From positions 1 through 42,224 of the IMG/VR virus record IMGVR_UViG_3300046096_000573: a stretch of 42,224 nt of DNA; one strand, given 5' to 3'. The stretch comes from a virus. A program made the translations under genes and the position numbers. Below the pieces are notes generated by a model. That model saw nothing but the letters and a program-made list of their open reading frames with translations. It searched no databases and was not told where the DNA came from. Numbering within the stretch: the first letter of the stretch is position 1; every line of letters starts with the position of its first letter. This document shows positions 33,601-40,946 of this stretch, in pieces.

Positions 33601-35073
33601 TTTTTCAATCGCATTTGCCAGCCCGTTAAAAATACCTGATTGAGAGCCGATCTCACCGAAGGATTTTATAAAAGAGTTTCGTAGTAATGTAAGGCTTTCT
33701 TCCACTCGTAAATTTAAATTTTTAGTAATCTCTTGTATTTCCGATTTGACTTTTTCAGTGCCGAGAGCTTTAAAAATAACTTCGTTGCTGATACCTCTTT
33801 CTTTTTCGGCAAATATCCGTACTTCCGTTCTATCAAATTTTCTAGCTTGCCCTTTCGCGGCAAAGTCCCGCTCTAATTGCCGAGCTAAAGCGTCTACGAT
33901 AATAGGCGCTTGTTCAATAATAGAGTTAAGCTCTTCCCCGCGAAGTACCGAACCCAAACCTTGTGAGAATTGAAAGAAAGAGGCTTCTAATTCTTTAGCG
34001 GTACTACCGGAGATACGACCTAATGCGGATAGGTTTTCTATCAAGGTAAATATTTCTTTATTAGTTCTACCTGCGGATTTAGCATTCTGAGCAATTCGCG
34101 TATACAATGTCCCCACGGTATTAACAGGCTGTTTTGTACGTTCGGCAATATCGAATATTTCTTTTAAAACCGTTTTTTGCTCTTCTAATGACGAAACGGT
34201 AATCCGTATCTTTTGCTCTAAAGATTGATATACTTTAACAGCATTGAATACTTCAAAAGCTAAGCCTCCGGCTCCGGCAGTCTGAGCGAGTTCCTGTTGC
34301 AAACCGCCTTGTCGTAAATTTCTACCACGATTGTTATTTGACGCGCTAGATGTACGCTCACGGGTAGGCGCTCGTTCTTGAGTAACCTTGACCCGACTCG
34401 ACAAAGCGGGAGCTTTAAGAGCCGCCAATTGGCTTTTTGCTTTTAAAATACCGGCTTGTAACCCCATAGGGGATTTATTAAGGGCAGCGGTCAGTATTCG
34501 AGTTTCATTAATCGCGGATTTTATACCTGAGCCTAATTCTAAAGATTTCTTTAGGGTGTTTGCTGATTTACCCGCTTGAGTAATGCCAAGGGTAAATTGT
34601 TTTACACCGGTGTCACTCAATTTTATCTTTGATATTTGGCGGCTTAATTGATCGCTTTTTCCTGTGGCGGTTCTAATAGCCGAAGTAAAATTATCAATCG
34701 AGTTACGATTTATTTTAACCGAGTTTAAGTTATTTTTTAAACTTGAAGCGGATTTACTACTGTTATTTATATTTTTAGTAAGCCCGTTTAAGGCGTTACC
34801 GGTTTTACTAACAGAAGCTTCAATAGTTTTAAACGCAGTGTTTATACTTGAAACACTGTTTCTCACCTTTTTTGCGTTAATGTCTATGGCATTAAGAGCG
34901 TTCGATACTTTTGAAGCGTTCCTAGCGATTGATAAGACCGCCTTATTTATAGACGCAAATGACGTTAAAGATGAGTCAGCCTTCTTAGGTAGCTTAGCTA
35001 ATTCCCTATCAACGGCTTTTATTTGGCGTAAAGCGGTTTCAGCTTTAACCTTGATCTCAAATTCAAAAGTCAT
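30694..35073 (-). CDS. Tape measure protein with lytic transglycosylase domain
   Basis: A 1459-residue tape measure that sets tail length and enters the periplasm during infection. It has a helical N-terminus (KAETALRQIKAVDRELAKL), the tape measure N-terminal domain (FDIAERTKQPVNTVGTLYTR, then GRISGSTAKELEASFFQFSQ), a hydrophobic segment (VGIIIAGVYGVRLAGAL) and, at about residues 710-850, a soluble lytic transglycosylase domain (KARIESGGNFNPNA with catalytic Glu, GLFQILPSS). Two long helical repeats follow (LRELYKDDPSVSDAD and LRELYREDASIGEAE), then a hydrophobic Ala-rich stretch. The ATG at 35073 overlaps the GT stop as ATGA. Confidence 0.95.
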   Translation of the reverse strand: MTFEFEIKVKAETALRQIKAVDRELAKLPKKADSSLTSFASINKAVLSIARNASKVSNALNAIDINAKKVRNSVSSINTAFKTIEASVSKTGNALNGLTKNINNSSKSASSLKNNLNSVKINRNSIDNFTSAIRTATGKSDQLSRQISKIKLSDTGVKQFTLGITQAGKSANTLKKSLELGSGIKSAINETRILTAALNKSPMGLQAGILKAKSQLAALKAPALSSRVKVTQERAPTRERTSSASNNNRGRNLRQGGLQQELAQTAGAGGLAFEVFNAVKVYQSLEQKIRITVSSLEEQKTVLKEIFDIAERTKQPVNTVGTLYTRIAQNAKSAGRTNKEIFTLIENLSALGRISGSTAKELEASFFQFSQGLGSVLRGEELNSIIEQAPIIVDALARQLERDFAAKGQARKFDRTEVRIFAEKERGISNEVIFKALGTEKVKSEIQEITKNLNLRVEESLTLLRNSFIKSFGEIGSQSGIFNGLANAIEKISQNLEPIVKVGIIIAGVYGVRLAGALTRNIFLANGLRSAMLPIAGTALLLAENIKLSGDSGATAFDLIENVGTKAFKNILEKVNDLGNAILGLDDTDLDFSKMFETLAIGIAGIGDSIAGGITNGIVGGIESSKGIYEVVAGTITGDEDRIKQAEKRAVVTRQVLEENTKPGVKGGFLEGLAKSKKEVEDEAGKTKEADNLVDAFKKLGSATQKAIANEQQFFATKARIESGGNFNPNALNKNSKASGLFQILPSSRESYGLSEADTYNPVKSFDAVRKVEAKQRASAEKELGRPITNEERYLIHQQGYGGGLALLKNPNLNAAEALNTLKYYQKKPGVAQKAITQNGGNLKQTSAQFVETNAQLYRRNLTDKFPEKLDVINKIIAANPPASKGQLFASQAAPGTPRYSEGLKEQVNPFNDAVQELSESIKTGFLSGSRAEAQTTINNVNSKLGEDKLSPFQEDTIKNLTAQKEAIENQKKYNELRREQQQSFKDTTEGLSQENKLLSVSATERKVQQTILDQEEQTRNGLRELYKDDPSVSDADITAQARLNDAQKQAIRTAIEQNALIEKRIGLENAVKERNSRFEQDVSDLQAEREALTQTAGQREINNAILAIEKQTRSELRELYREDASIGEAEIERLARLNDAQKQRIANELAINASIKSQQDILAELRDPQEKLNERKKTFDELSASGKLTSGEQEKGNRENDLAQRQLNVDNGTGTFEDGFALSLDNSSQRIESFASAAGGTFGTLFSTIGDGFAQTMGDAIFSTDSLTESFKAVARDGISQLVTGLIQLGVQYVAQEALAATLGTAATAQATAQGATIAAAYAPAAAASSAATFGSSAVIGLAALSAIAVAAGTLFAGSFKDGGLIRGAGSGTSDSMIARVSNGEYVMNAGATNRNRSALEYMNNGGEIKNLLKPAGQGNMNNVNITVNTPDASSFNKSKGQIAKETAMAINRANRRR

Positions 35074-35833
35074 TTACGGGGTTTCTCACTCGATCTTATA
35101 TATTCGCCGTCCACATATCGTATTATATACTCAAAAATATCAAACGACAAGCCGAAGTTTTGTACATTATCGGCGTATTCTTTTATGGCAGTCCACGGTA
35201 TCGGAGTTAATCCGAAACCCGGTATGCGGCATGAGGATAGCGCAAAGAAAGCGGACACAAACTCAGCAATTACAGGGTTGGATATATCCGGTTTTTCTAA
35301 CATAGGTGTAGGCGGCGGCATACCGCGTTCTTTTAGTATTTCCGCCGCTATATGAATGTCGGGGTTGTTCTTTGACCATAGAATATAGTCAAGAACTACT
35401 TTCCCAACTTTTTAGCTTTAGCGTATGTTACTTCAATCGCTTCTTCAACATAGTTTTCTTGTCTAGCTGAAAAATCAAACATGTCATTAAGGGGGTTTAC
35501 GCCTAGAAGATCGTATATCGCGGTTAAAAATTTCTTAATATTTTCGGGTGTACATGCTACATCTTCAGCTTTATCGTCTTTGATACCTTGCCATGATTGG
35601 ATACCTACTTCTGAAAGCATGTTGATTGTGTAATCTAAAACAGCTTTTTCATCACCCGCTTTTATTTTCTCTAGGTTCTCTTGATTATCGAAATAAAATT
35701 TAAAAGCTTTTTTGTTTAAAGACGCATTTGTTGAGGCGATATTTATTACCGGGAACTCACCATCGGACTTGAAATACTTAAAAGTAAACGGTCTGGTGTT
35801 ATTCTTATGTTTTAATTTCAAATGATTAAACAT
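35070..35833 (-). CDS. Tail assembly chaperone GT fusion by -1 frameshift
   Basis: A 254-residue product: the 145 residues of chaperone G, then a 109-residue T part reached by -1 slippage on GGGAAAG (35399-35405). The T frame has no usable start until an internal ATG at 35321, and it is open right down from the slip site, reading VVLDYILWSKNNPDIHIAAE after the junction. The T part contains FGLTPIPWTAI, typical of tail chaperone C-terminal domains. As in lambda G/GT, the fusion should recruit tape measure and tail tube protein at a fixed low ratio to G. It ends in ATGA with the tape measure gene. Confidence 0.88.
35396..35833 (-). CDS. Tail assembly chaperone G
   Basis: The unshifted product, 145 aa, ends KKLGK then TAG at 35398-35396. 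It is a mainly helical acidic protein (NIKKFLTAIYDLLGVNPL, then RQENYVEEAIEVTYAKAKK), lying between tail tube and tape measure genes, the fixed place for chaperone G in long-tailed phages. The ATG is at 35833. The slip site is in the last codons, so most ribosomes stop here. Confidence 0.85.
   Translation of the reverse strand: MFNHLKLKHKNNTRPFTFKYFKSDGEFPVINIASTNASLNKKAFKFYFDNQENLEKIKAGDEKAVLDYTINMLSEVGIQSWQGIKDDKAEDVACTPENIKKFLTAIYDLLGVNPLNDMFDFSARQENYVEEAIEVTYAKAKKLGK
35399..35405 (-). promoter_or_regulatory. Programmed -1 frameshift site GGGAAAG
   Basis: The minus strand reads TTG-GGA-AAG-TAG in the G frame. G GGA AAG is the X XXY YYZ heptamer used in the lambda G/GT gene pair. After -1 slippage reading continues GTA GTT CTT without a stop for 109 codons. 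The in-frame TAG follows directly. Confidence 0.9.
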
Positions 35834-35856
35834 TGTATACCTATAAGTTAGATGTT

Positions 35857-35886
35857 AAAAACACCCTAGGGATAGCTCCCTAGGGT
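35857..35886 (-). terminator. Rho-independent terminator after the tail tube gene
   Basis: ACCCTAGGGA and TCCCTAGGGT form a perfect 10-bp stem (arms 35877-35886 and 35863-35872) with loop GCTA, followed on the minus strand by GTTTTT. It lies just downstream of the tail tube stop and upstream of chaperone G, so it should cut the transcript partially and keep tail tube mRNA high. Confidence 0.85.
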
Positions 35887-35898
35887 CAGAAAAGACTA

Positions 35899-37482
35899 TT
35901 ATTCCGGTAATGGAGCAGAGAAGAACGATAAGATAGCAGACGATCCGAAACGTAAATCCGGGAAAGAAGTAGATGTAACATTCAACTCCACAAATTTGTT
36001 TTCGATCAATTCTACGCTGTCATCGCCGAGTGTAAATTCCGGCAGGTCAATAACGACTAAACCGTCATTTGAAGATAGTACAAAGTCGGCGGTTAGAGAC
36101 ACGTTATTTCTAACCGCGTCTAAGATAGTAGCGTCCGTGAATAGCATTTTTAACGTTGCTGATATTGAGATCGGAGCCGGGGAAATCGCATAGGAGGCTA
36201 ATTGACCGAGAACATCCGTTTGTGTCATACCGTTATCAATTGTTAATTGTAAGTCAGTCAATACAATAGTATCGCCCGATTCATCTAACTTAGTAACACG
36301 TACACGTCGCATTGATGCGGCGGCGCTCATAGAGCTGTCTTTTGCAGGTTGCAAGGAGTTTACCGCCCCGGGTTTTAGTGTGGGTGTCGCAGGTTCACGA
36401 TCCAAACTTACGAAGTTCAAATTAATATTTCCTAACGACGCGGCGGTAAGACTCAAAGCCAAGGAGTTAGGGTAGCAACCTTTTTGGTAGAAATATACGG
36501 GAGTATTACCTACGCCTAACGTGGGGTACGTCGCTTGAATTTGGTAGGTCTCTCGTAGGTAGTTTGCGTCATCAATAGGGACATTCATAACCATTTTACC
36601 GATCTGGATATAAAGGTCAGTTGGGAAAGTCACCGTTCTTTGAAGTTTTGTAGATATTTTATCCAGTTCCAAAATGTTTCCGACAATCCCGGTAACACGA
36701 GCCACCCCGTAGCTGTCATTAGGTACAGTGTTTTGCCCTGCCCCAACCACAGTACCGTCCGGAGCTTGTCCGCCGATAGCAATAAATTGCCCCACTTTTA
36801 CGCCTGCCCCCGCCCAGTTAAAAGTGGAACCGCGATTAAGAGTGGCTTTTTTAGTTGATACGTTATAAGTCCAAACCGGCTTTGTACCAATAAGCCCGGT
36901 AAAACCTACACCTGCGTACTCTAAAACCGCTCCACGTTTAACGTTAGGTGTTTCAGCGGCTAAAGGGGACGCGCTAACTAAAGTTAATTCTGTAGCCCCT
37001 GCAGTGACCGAATTAGCTATTGTTTTAAAGCCGTTATTAGCCGGGTTAGAAAAGTTACGGGTATAAAATATAGCTAAATCGTTGGCACCCGCGGTGCCTA
37101 TGTTTATTTTTGCGGCTTGGGCGGCGGTTATCGCCGGTACTTGATACCGTAAAATTCCCGGGATGGTGACATCGTTAATAGCCGTTGAAGGGATATACAT
37201 GTCGGAGTTTGTCGAGCGGTTGTGCATCAAACCCTCGATGAAATGTTGCAGGCTAGCAATCGTCGCGGGTACTTCACCTTCAGCCGATGCCGAAAGGCTG
37301 ACCGGGATTTCACGTTGTTGTTGACGTGTTTTCGATAACACATTGGGTCGTTCTTTAGTAACGGTAGCTCCTACCGTGAACGAAGACGACGTAACTAAAT
37401 CCTTCCACGCAGTTGACGGCACGCCGGGGGCGGCCTCCACACAATAAGCGTAGTTTACCTCATTGGTATTCGTTGTAGGCAT
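35899..37482 (-). CDS. Major tail tube protein
   Basis: A 527-residue beta-rich protein located between the neck genes and the tail chaperones, the position of the tail tube protein. The N-terminal part (VEAAPGVPSTAWKDLVTSSS, then RQQQREIPVSLSASAEGEVP) matches large phage tail tube proteins, and the C-terminus (GDDSVELIENKFVELNVTSTSF in two parts) ends in tube-like strands. At over 500 aa it is longer than lambda gpV, which suggests an added surface domain or duplicated barrel (residues about 330-500). The ATG at 37482 has AAGGA upstream. A strong terminator follows the gene. Confidence 0.82.
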   Translation of the reverse strand: MPTTNTNEVNYAYCVEAAPGVPSTAWKDLVTSSSFTVGATVTKERPNVLSKTRQQQREIPVSLSASAEGEVPATIASLQHFIEGLMHNRSTNSDMYIPSTAINDVTIPGILRYQVPAITAAQAAKINIGTAGANDLAIFYTRNFSNPANNGFKTIANSVTAGATELTLVSASPLAAETPNVKRGAVLEYAGVGFTGLIGTKPVWTYNVSTKKATLNRGSTFNWAGAGVKVGQFIAIGGQAPDGTVVGAGQNTVPNDSYGVARVTGIVGNILELDKISTKLQRTVTFPTDLYIQIGKMVMNVPIDDANYLRETYQIQATYPTLGVGNTPVYFYQKGCYPNSLALSLTAASLGNINLNFVSLDREPATPTLKPGAVNSLQPAKDSSMSAAASMRRVRVTKLDESGDTIVLTDLQLTIDNGMTQTDVLGQLASYAISPAPISISATLKMLFTDATILDAVRNNVSLTADFVLSSNDGLVVIDLPEFTLGDDSVELIENKFVELNVTSTSFPDLRFGSSAILSFFSAPLPE

Positions 37483-37493
37483 CTATAAAATCC

Positions 37494-37898
37494 TTATTTG
37501 TTTAAATAGTGGTTAAAATCGAGTTTAGCTAAAGCCGCAAAATAACGCTCATCTTCCCGTAAGGATACGGAGGAACCGATAAACATAATTTCGGGGTTTT
37601 GAAAATATTTTCCTTCAAATAAATTAACCGCGAAGTCCGCTTGTTCAGAACATATTTTAGACCCTTTTGTTAATAAAGTAAATACTTCAATAAAAAAAGT
37701 ACCTTTATATTCATATTTACGGAAACCTGCAGGGGCTAAACTTATCTGTCTTCCGGTATCAACGGATAAAGAAAGCCTAACCCAATCCGTTTTAGGCGCG
37801 TCGTGTTTTTCGTTGGGTAATACAATCTTGGAACCGGTAAAAGACCAGTTATCAATAAAATGTTTAAATATCTTTGTGTTTACACCGGATAAATCCAT
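37494..37898 (-). CDS. Tail terminator-like protein, 134 aa
   Basis: A small beta/alpha protein between the gp10-like protein and the tail tube gene, the usual place of the tail terminator (lambda gpU-type). The pattern YKGTFFIEVFT, then a charged turn, then a helix ICSEQADFAVNLFEGKYF fits such proteins, possibly of DUF4128 type. It would cap the tail tube once it reaches full length. The ATG at 37898 directly touches the preceding stop. The call is by position and pattern. Confidence 0.65.
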   Translation of the reverse strand: MDLSGVNTKIFKHFIDNWSFTGSKIVLPNEKHDAPKTDWVRLSLSVDTGRQISLAPAGFRKYEYKGTFFIEVFTLLTKGSKICSEQADFAVNLFEGKYFQNPEIMFIGSSVSLREDERYFAALAKLDFNHYLNK

Positions 37899-38246
37899 CT
37901 ACTTAAACCTATTAACAATTGGGCGAATAAAGCCGTTTGGGGCTTGGTCAGATTTGCCGTCTTCAAGTTCTTGTATATACTCCGCATTATTAACAAAAGA
38001 AAAATTTTTAATAGGTGAAGAAAGAAATTGTTTAAAAGATTGCTCAGACATAGCTTTAGCTTTAGCAACCTCCGCTTTACTCGCAGTATTTTTTAAAGTT
38101 TCCACACGAGTAGGCGCGAAGGGGGCTATAGACCAGTTAGACTGAGCAAAAGTTGTATCGATAGGTGTTCTTGACACTAGAGTATCAAGCATACTTTTGG
38201 TAGTAGCCTTTACATGTTCCTCGAAAGCTTTTGATATAAAGGACAT
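37899..38246 (-). CDS. HK97 gp10-like neck/tail completion protein, 115 aa
   Basis: A small protein with the HK97-gp10 pattern: an N-terminal helix (SFISKAFEEHVKATTKSML), then SRTPIDTTFAQSNWSIAP and a C-terminal strand with NAEYIQELEDGKSDQAPNGF-type turn. It joins head and tail. The frame stays open up to a TTG at 38312, but that start lies inside the capsid gene and would put a hairpin in the coding sequence; the ATG at 38246 (MSFISKAF) is better. It lies directly downstream of the capsid gene and its hairpin. Confidence 0.75.
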   Translation of the reverse strand: MSFISKAFEEHVKATTKSMLDTLVSRTPIDTTFAQSNWSIAPFAPTRVETLKNTASKAEVAKAKAMSEQSFKQFLSSPIKNFSFVNNAEYIQELEDGKSDQAPNGFIRPIVNRFK

Positions 38247-38269
38247 CTTTCTATACCTATTAAGAGTTT

Positions 38270-38293
38270 GAAACCTGAATTTCTTCAGGTTTC
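38270..38293 (-). terminator. Perfect hairpin after the major capsid gene
   Basis: GAAACCTGAA and TTCAGGTTTC pair as a perfect 10-bp stem closing a GAAA tetraloop on the minus-strand transcript. It starts 12 nt after the capsid stop. No U-tract follows, so it is more likely to protect the capsid mRNA 3' end or to attenuate than to stop transcription fully. Confidence 0.6.
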
Positions 38294-38304
38294 CTGTAGC
38301 TTTT

Positions 38305-39402
38305 TTAGACAATATCTGTGAACAGATAACCCAATTGGTTGTCGATCATACGTTGATCGTACGACTGGTACACTGAGATACCCCACGATAACGATGCGGC
38401 ATCTTTATAGATATTATATGCGATACCCGTGCCTTGAGGATCAAGATTGGATCGTCGAGTAATATCAACAAAGGTTACGCCGGATTGCGGTTTCTGGAAA
38501 CCCATATCATCATTGTTAGGTGCGTATACCAACAACGCCGTTTTTGAGAATAAGAAATCAGTTGCGTCAACCGCGCCAACACCGTTGGGGTTCACCGTGG
38601 CGCCTGCTTCGATAACTTCATCTAAACCTAATTGATTAGCCAACAAAGCCATCGTAGCAATCGCCGGGCGGTCGGTAGTAGACCCGCCACCGATCAATTC
38701 GATAGTATCCGGGTGACGTAAAAACGCCGCTAGTACATCAGGCGCCAGAATTAATTTATTGGGTTTAAAGCCCGTTCTTCGTTGAACGGAGATTTTAGCG
38801 GCAATAATGTCATCAATCGGGCGACCTACGTTAGCGCCGGAGTAGGAACTCCAACGCGCGAGGCGGTTATTTGTTCCGGTTACATCGGAAGGGTCAAAAG
38901 CGGCGGATTTAGCAGTGTCGCCTTTTCCGGCGTACGCCCAAACACTACCCGGATTGGAAACCGTAGGCATAAATTTTTTAGAGAAAGAGGTTTCTCTTTG
39001 AATTAAAGCCTTCATGGTCAAATACATAGCTTTTTGAGATACGTCACCGCGAAGACCGCCGGTACGCGCTTCGAGGTCAATACCTGCCAAGAAAATATTC
39101 AATTCAGACTCATCAAAAGTATCGTTGACCGAGTATTCCCGAGTTAAATACGTTCCTTTGGTTTGCCCGGATTTGATACGGTTAGGGACGGTATTCGGTG
39201 AATGCTCCCGCATCTCATCACGCATAAAATCCGCTTTGGAATTTATGATATACTCTCCGGAAACTTGGGTTACTTTTTTAATCGGAAATACTTTATCGGC
39301 AATATAGTCTGTTTGGTCTTGCATATACGCAACAGACATGTTGCTTAAAAGTTTACGCGGAACCGTTAAATCTAACGGGGTGTCAATTGTAGAGAAAACC
39401 AT
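38305..39402 (-). CDS. Major capsid protein
   Basis: A 365-residue protein in the fixed place between the decoration protein and neck genes. The N-terminal part reads VAYMQDQTDYIADKVFPIKK, then REYSVNDTFDE; the middle has NKLILAPDVLAAFLRHPDTI, typical of phage major capsid proteins with the HK97 fold. The C-terminus (VYQSYDQRMIDNQLGYLFTD) matches the same group. The ATG at 39402 has an AAGGA ribosome-binding site. A hairpin follows the stop, in keeping with high expression. The exact capsid subfamily was not resolved. Confidence 0.9.
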   Translation of the reverse strand: MVFSTIDTPLDLTVPRKLLSNMSVAYMQDQTDYIADKVFPIKKVTQVSGEYIINSKADFMRDEMREHSPNTVPNRIKSGQTKGTYLTREYSVNDTFDESELNIFLAGIDLEARTGGLRGDVSQKAMYLTMKALIQRETSFSKKFMPTVSNPGSVWAYAGKGDTAKSAAFDPSDVTGTNNRLARWSSYSGANVGRPIDDIIAAKISVQRRTGFKPNKLILAPDVLAAFLRHPDTIELIGGGSTTDRPAIATMALLANQLGLDEVIEAGATVNPNGVGAVDATDFLFSKTALLVYAPNNDDMGFQKPQSGVTFVDITRRSNLDPQGTGIAYNIYKDAASLSWGISVYQSYDQRMIDNQLGYLFTDIV

Positions 39403-39414
39403 TTTTGTAAATCC

Positions 39415-39813
39415 TTATTTTGAAATTCTAGTTAAGAGAACCCGCACAGATTGCCCTGCGGCGGTAGCGGCGGATAACGCAACACCGATAGCGGAAACGT
39501 TAGCGGGTAAAGCGGCGGCGTTAGCCACACCGACTACGCGACCTGCAGTAGTCGTCGGATGAACCAAAGAACCGGCGGTAATAGCCGCATCAGCCACAAC
39601 GGTAAAAGTACCTTGTAATTGTGCGATAGTAACAGCGGTTCCCAAGGCGTTTTCACTGTCGTAGGGTTGCACGGATACAACACCGGCTACTGTATCGGTA
39701 GTGGCGGTGGTTCTTACAACGCGACCGGTGTTGTCGACCCGAACGAGTAAACCGAGAGAGTTTCTTAAGTCCTCTCCGGCTGTCATCGGTAAATTAACAA
39801 TCATATTAGCCAT
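39415..39813 (-). CDS. DUF2190-type capsid decoration protein
   Basis: A 132-residue Ala/Thr/Val-rich beta protein next to the capsid gene. The order of strands (VAGVVSVQPYDSENALGTAV, then a FTVVADAAITAGSLVH strand and VGVALSAATAAGQSVRVLL) matches DUF2190, a family of capsid stabilising or head fibre proteins. It should bind the outer capsid. The ATG at 39813 overlaps the scaffold stop. The call is confident for the family, less so for exact role. Confidence 0.82.
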   Translation of the reverse strand: MANMIVNLPMTAGEDLRNSLGLLVRVDNTGRVVRTTATTDTVAGVVSVQPYDSENALGTAVTIAQLQGTFTVVADAAITAGSLVHPTTTAGRVVGVANAAALPANVSAIGVALSAATAAGQSVRVLLTRISK

Positions 39814-40490
39814 TATTTAGTTCCTTTTAAATAATTAATTACTGTCTTAGATTTATTAGGTGACATAAAAAGCTGTACACGAGCTTTTTCAATCGAGATA
39901 TTTTCTTTATTGCTTAACGCGGTAGCCTCTTTTTCAAAAGCGGTTTCTAAATCTTCAGGGTCATTAGAAATCTCCTCTTTAACGTCCGCGCCTTTTTCCT
40001 TATACATTTCCCCAAGGGTTGCATTTTGAGAAAGTAATACTTGCATGACCCCTTCACGAACTTCGGCGTTAGGGATATTAACAACTTGTTCGCTAAGAGC
40101 AGTCAAAACTTCATCCGGCGCGGGTAAATTAGATAATTGCGCTTTGAAAGTTTTAATGGCGGTTTCTTTTTCCGCATTTAACGCGGCGGTAGCCAGAGCG
40201 TCTTTTTCTTTGACCATATCGATAAGTTCTTCACTATCGGTGTCAAAATATTTTTTACCGGATAACGCGGTATACACCGGCACCGGGATAGGTTTCGTAG
40301 CTTGGGCTAATTGAGCTTTGAGGTTTAAAACTTCCGCTTCTTTATCCGCTAATTGTTGTTTAATTTCTTCAATCATGTTTTGGTCGTCCTTATTGTTTAG
40401 GTAAGTTGTTACAGTGGCGAGTTCATCCGCCGGGTCGTCAGTTAATGATATTTCTAAAAATTCTACATCTGTATATGAGTATTTAGTCAT
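39813..40490 (-). CDS. Scaffold-like protein with a protease-derived N-terminus
   Basis: A 225-residue helical protein before the capsid gene. Residues 40 onwards form a coiled-coil, acidic scaffold (MIEEIKQQLADKEAEVLNLK) with a C-terminal basic helix. Residues 10-25 (EFLEISLTDDPADELA) look like the final strand of an XkdF-type prohead protease, whose other part is the upstream gene. A second possible start, ATG 40376 (MIEEIKQQ), has AAGGA nine bases upstream, so a short scaffold may also be made. The first ATG at 40490 lies inside ATGACTAA at the upstream stop. Confidence 0.75.
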   Translation of the reverse strand: MTKYSYTDVEFLEISLTDDPADELATVTTYLNNKDDQNMIEEIKQQLADKEAEVLNLKAQLAQATKPIPVPVYTALSGKKYFDTDSEELIDMVKEKDALATAALNAEKETAIKTFKAQLSNLPAPDEVLTALSEQVVNIPNAEVREGVMQVLLSQNATLGEMYKEKGADVKEEISNDPEDLETAFEKEATALSNKENISIEKARVQLFMSPNKSKTVINYLKGTK

Positions 40491-40881
40491 GTTTTACTAT
40501 CCTAGTCATAAAGCCTACAGAGAACCCCGGTAAATTATTCAATTTAACGTCACTAAAAGCTTCTATATTATTCAATTTAATACCGACGATTAAACCGGTT
40601 TTATCTGTAGGGAGATTAAACGACGCGCCAATCTCTTTAGTCATCGGCAATGCAAATAATATTTTACCTGAGGGTTCTTTACCATACTCATGCTCTAAGT
40701 ATACCGGGCGGTAGTCACTTTCCATTAATTTCACAGACGCTTTTAACATTTCCAACTCCGGAAAATGCCCACCTTTACTATTAAAATGCGGCTCCCCGTT
40801 GATATTACATATAAAAGCATAGCCGAAAACTAATCCTAGTTCACGATCCATGCTTAAAGTTTCAATAGTTAGCTTTTCCAA
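40483..40881 (-). CDS. XkdF-like prohead protease
   Basis: A 132-residue serine-protease-type protein. It has LGLVFGYAFICNINGEPHF and GGHFPELEMLKA, then VYLEHEYGKEPSGKIL with a likely catalytic His, and LPGFSVGFMTRI, in the order seen in XkdF. It cuts scaffold and capsid during head maturation. The frame opens at GTG 40902, but the TTG at 40881 with AAAAGGAT at good spacing fits better with the promoter just above (start site near 40904). The last strand expected for the fold is coded on the next gene. Confidence 0.8.
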   Translation of the reverse strand: MEKLTIETLSMDRELGLVFGYAFICNINGEPHFNSKGGHFPELEMLKASVKLMESDYRPVYLEHEYGKEPSGKILFALPMTKEIGASFNLPTDKTGLIVGIKLNNIEAFSDVKLNNLPGFSVGFMTRIVKHD

Positions 40882-40910
40882 GTAAAAATCCTTTTTATTC
40901 ACTAGGGTTG

Positions 40911-40938
40911 ATTATAAATTGTATTATATACTTGTCAA
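40911..40938 (-). promoter_or_regulatory. Consensus sigma-70 promoter for the head-tail operon
   Basis: TTGACA (40933-40938) and TATAAT (40911-40916), both exact consensus on the minus strand, with a 16-nt spacer. It is the best promoter seen. Transcription would begin near 40904, giving a leader of about 23 nt before the TTG of the protease. It follows the only long stretch without a normal gene. Confidence 0.88.
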
Positions 40939-40946
40939 GTTTTTAT

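Noticed and set aside
34664-35305. Plus-strand open frame of 213 aa opposite the tape measure and GT genes
   Set aside because: It mirrors real minus-strand genes, is composed of low-complexity Leu/Phe-rich sequence and lacks a supported ribosome-binding site; no plus-strand gene is credible anywhere in the window.
35070-35321. Separate 83-aa gene starting at ATG 35321
   Set aside because: The frame is open upstream to the GGGAAAG slip site and the sequence matches a chaperone T domain, so it is part of the GT fusion.
38247-38312. TTG start for the gp10-like gene inside the capsid gene
   Set aside because: No Shine-Dalgarno and it would translate through the perfect 10-bp hairpin; ATG 38246 fits the family.
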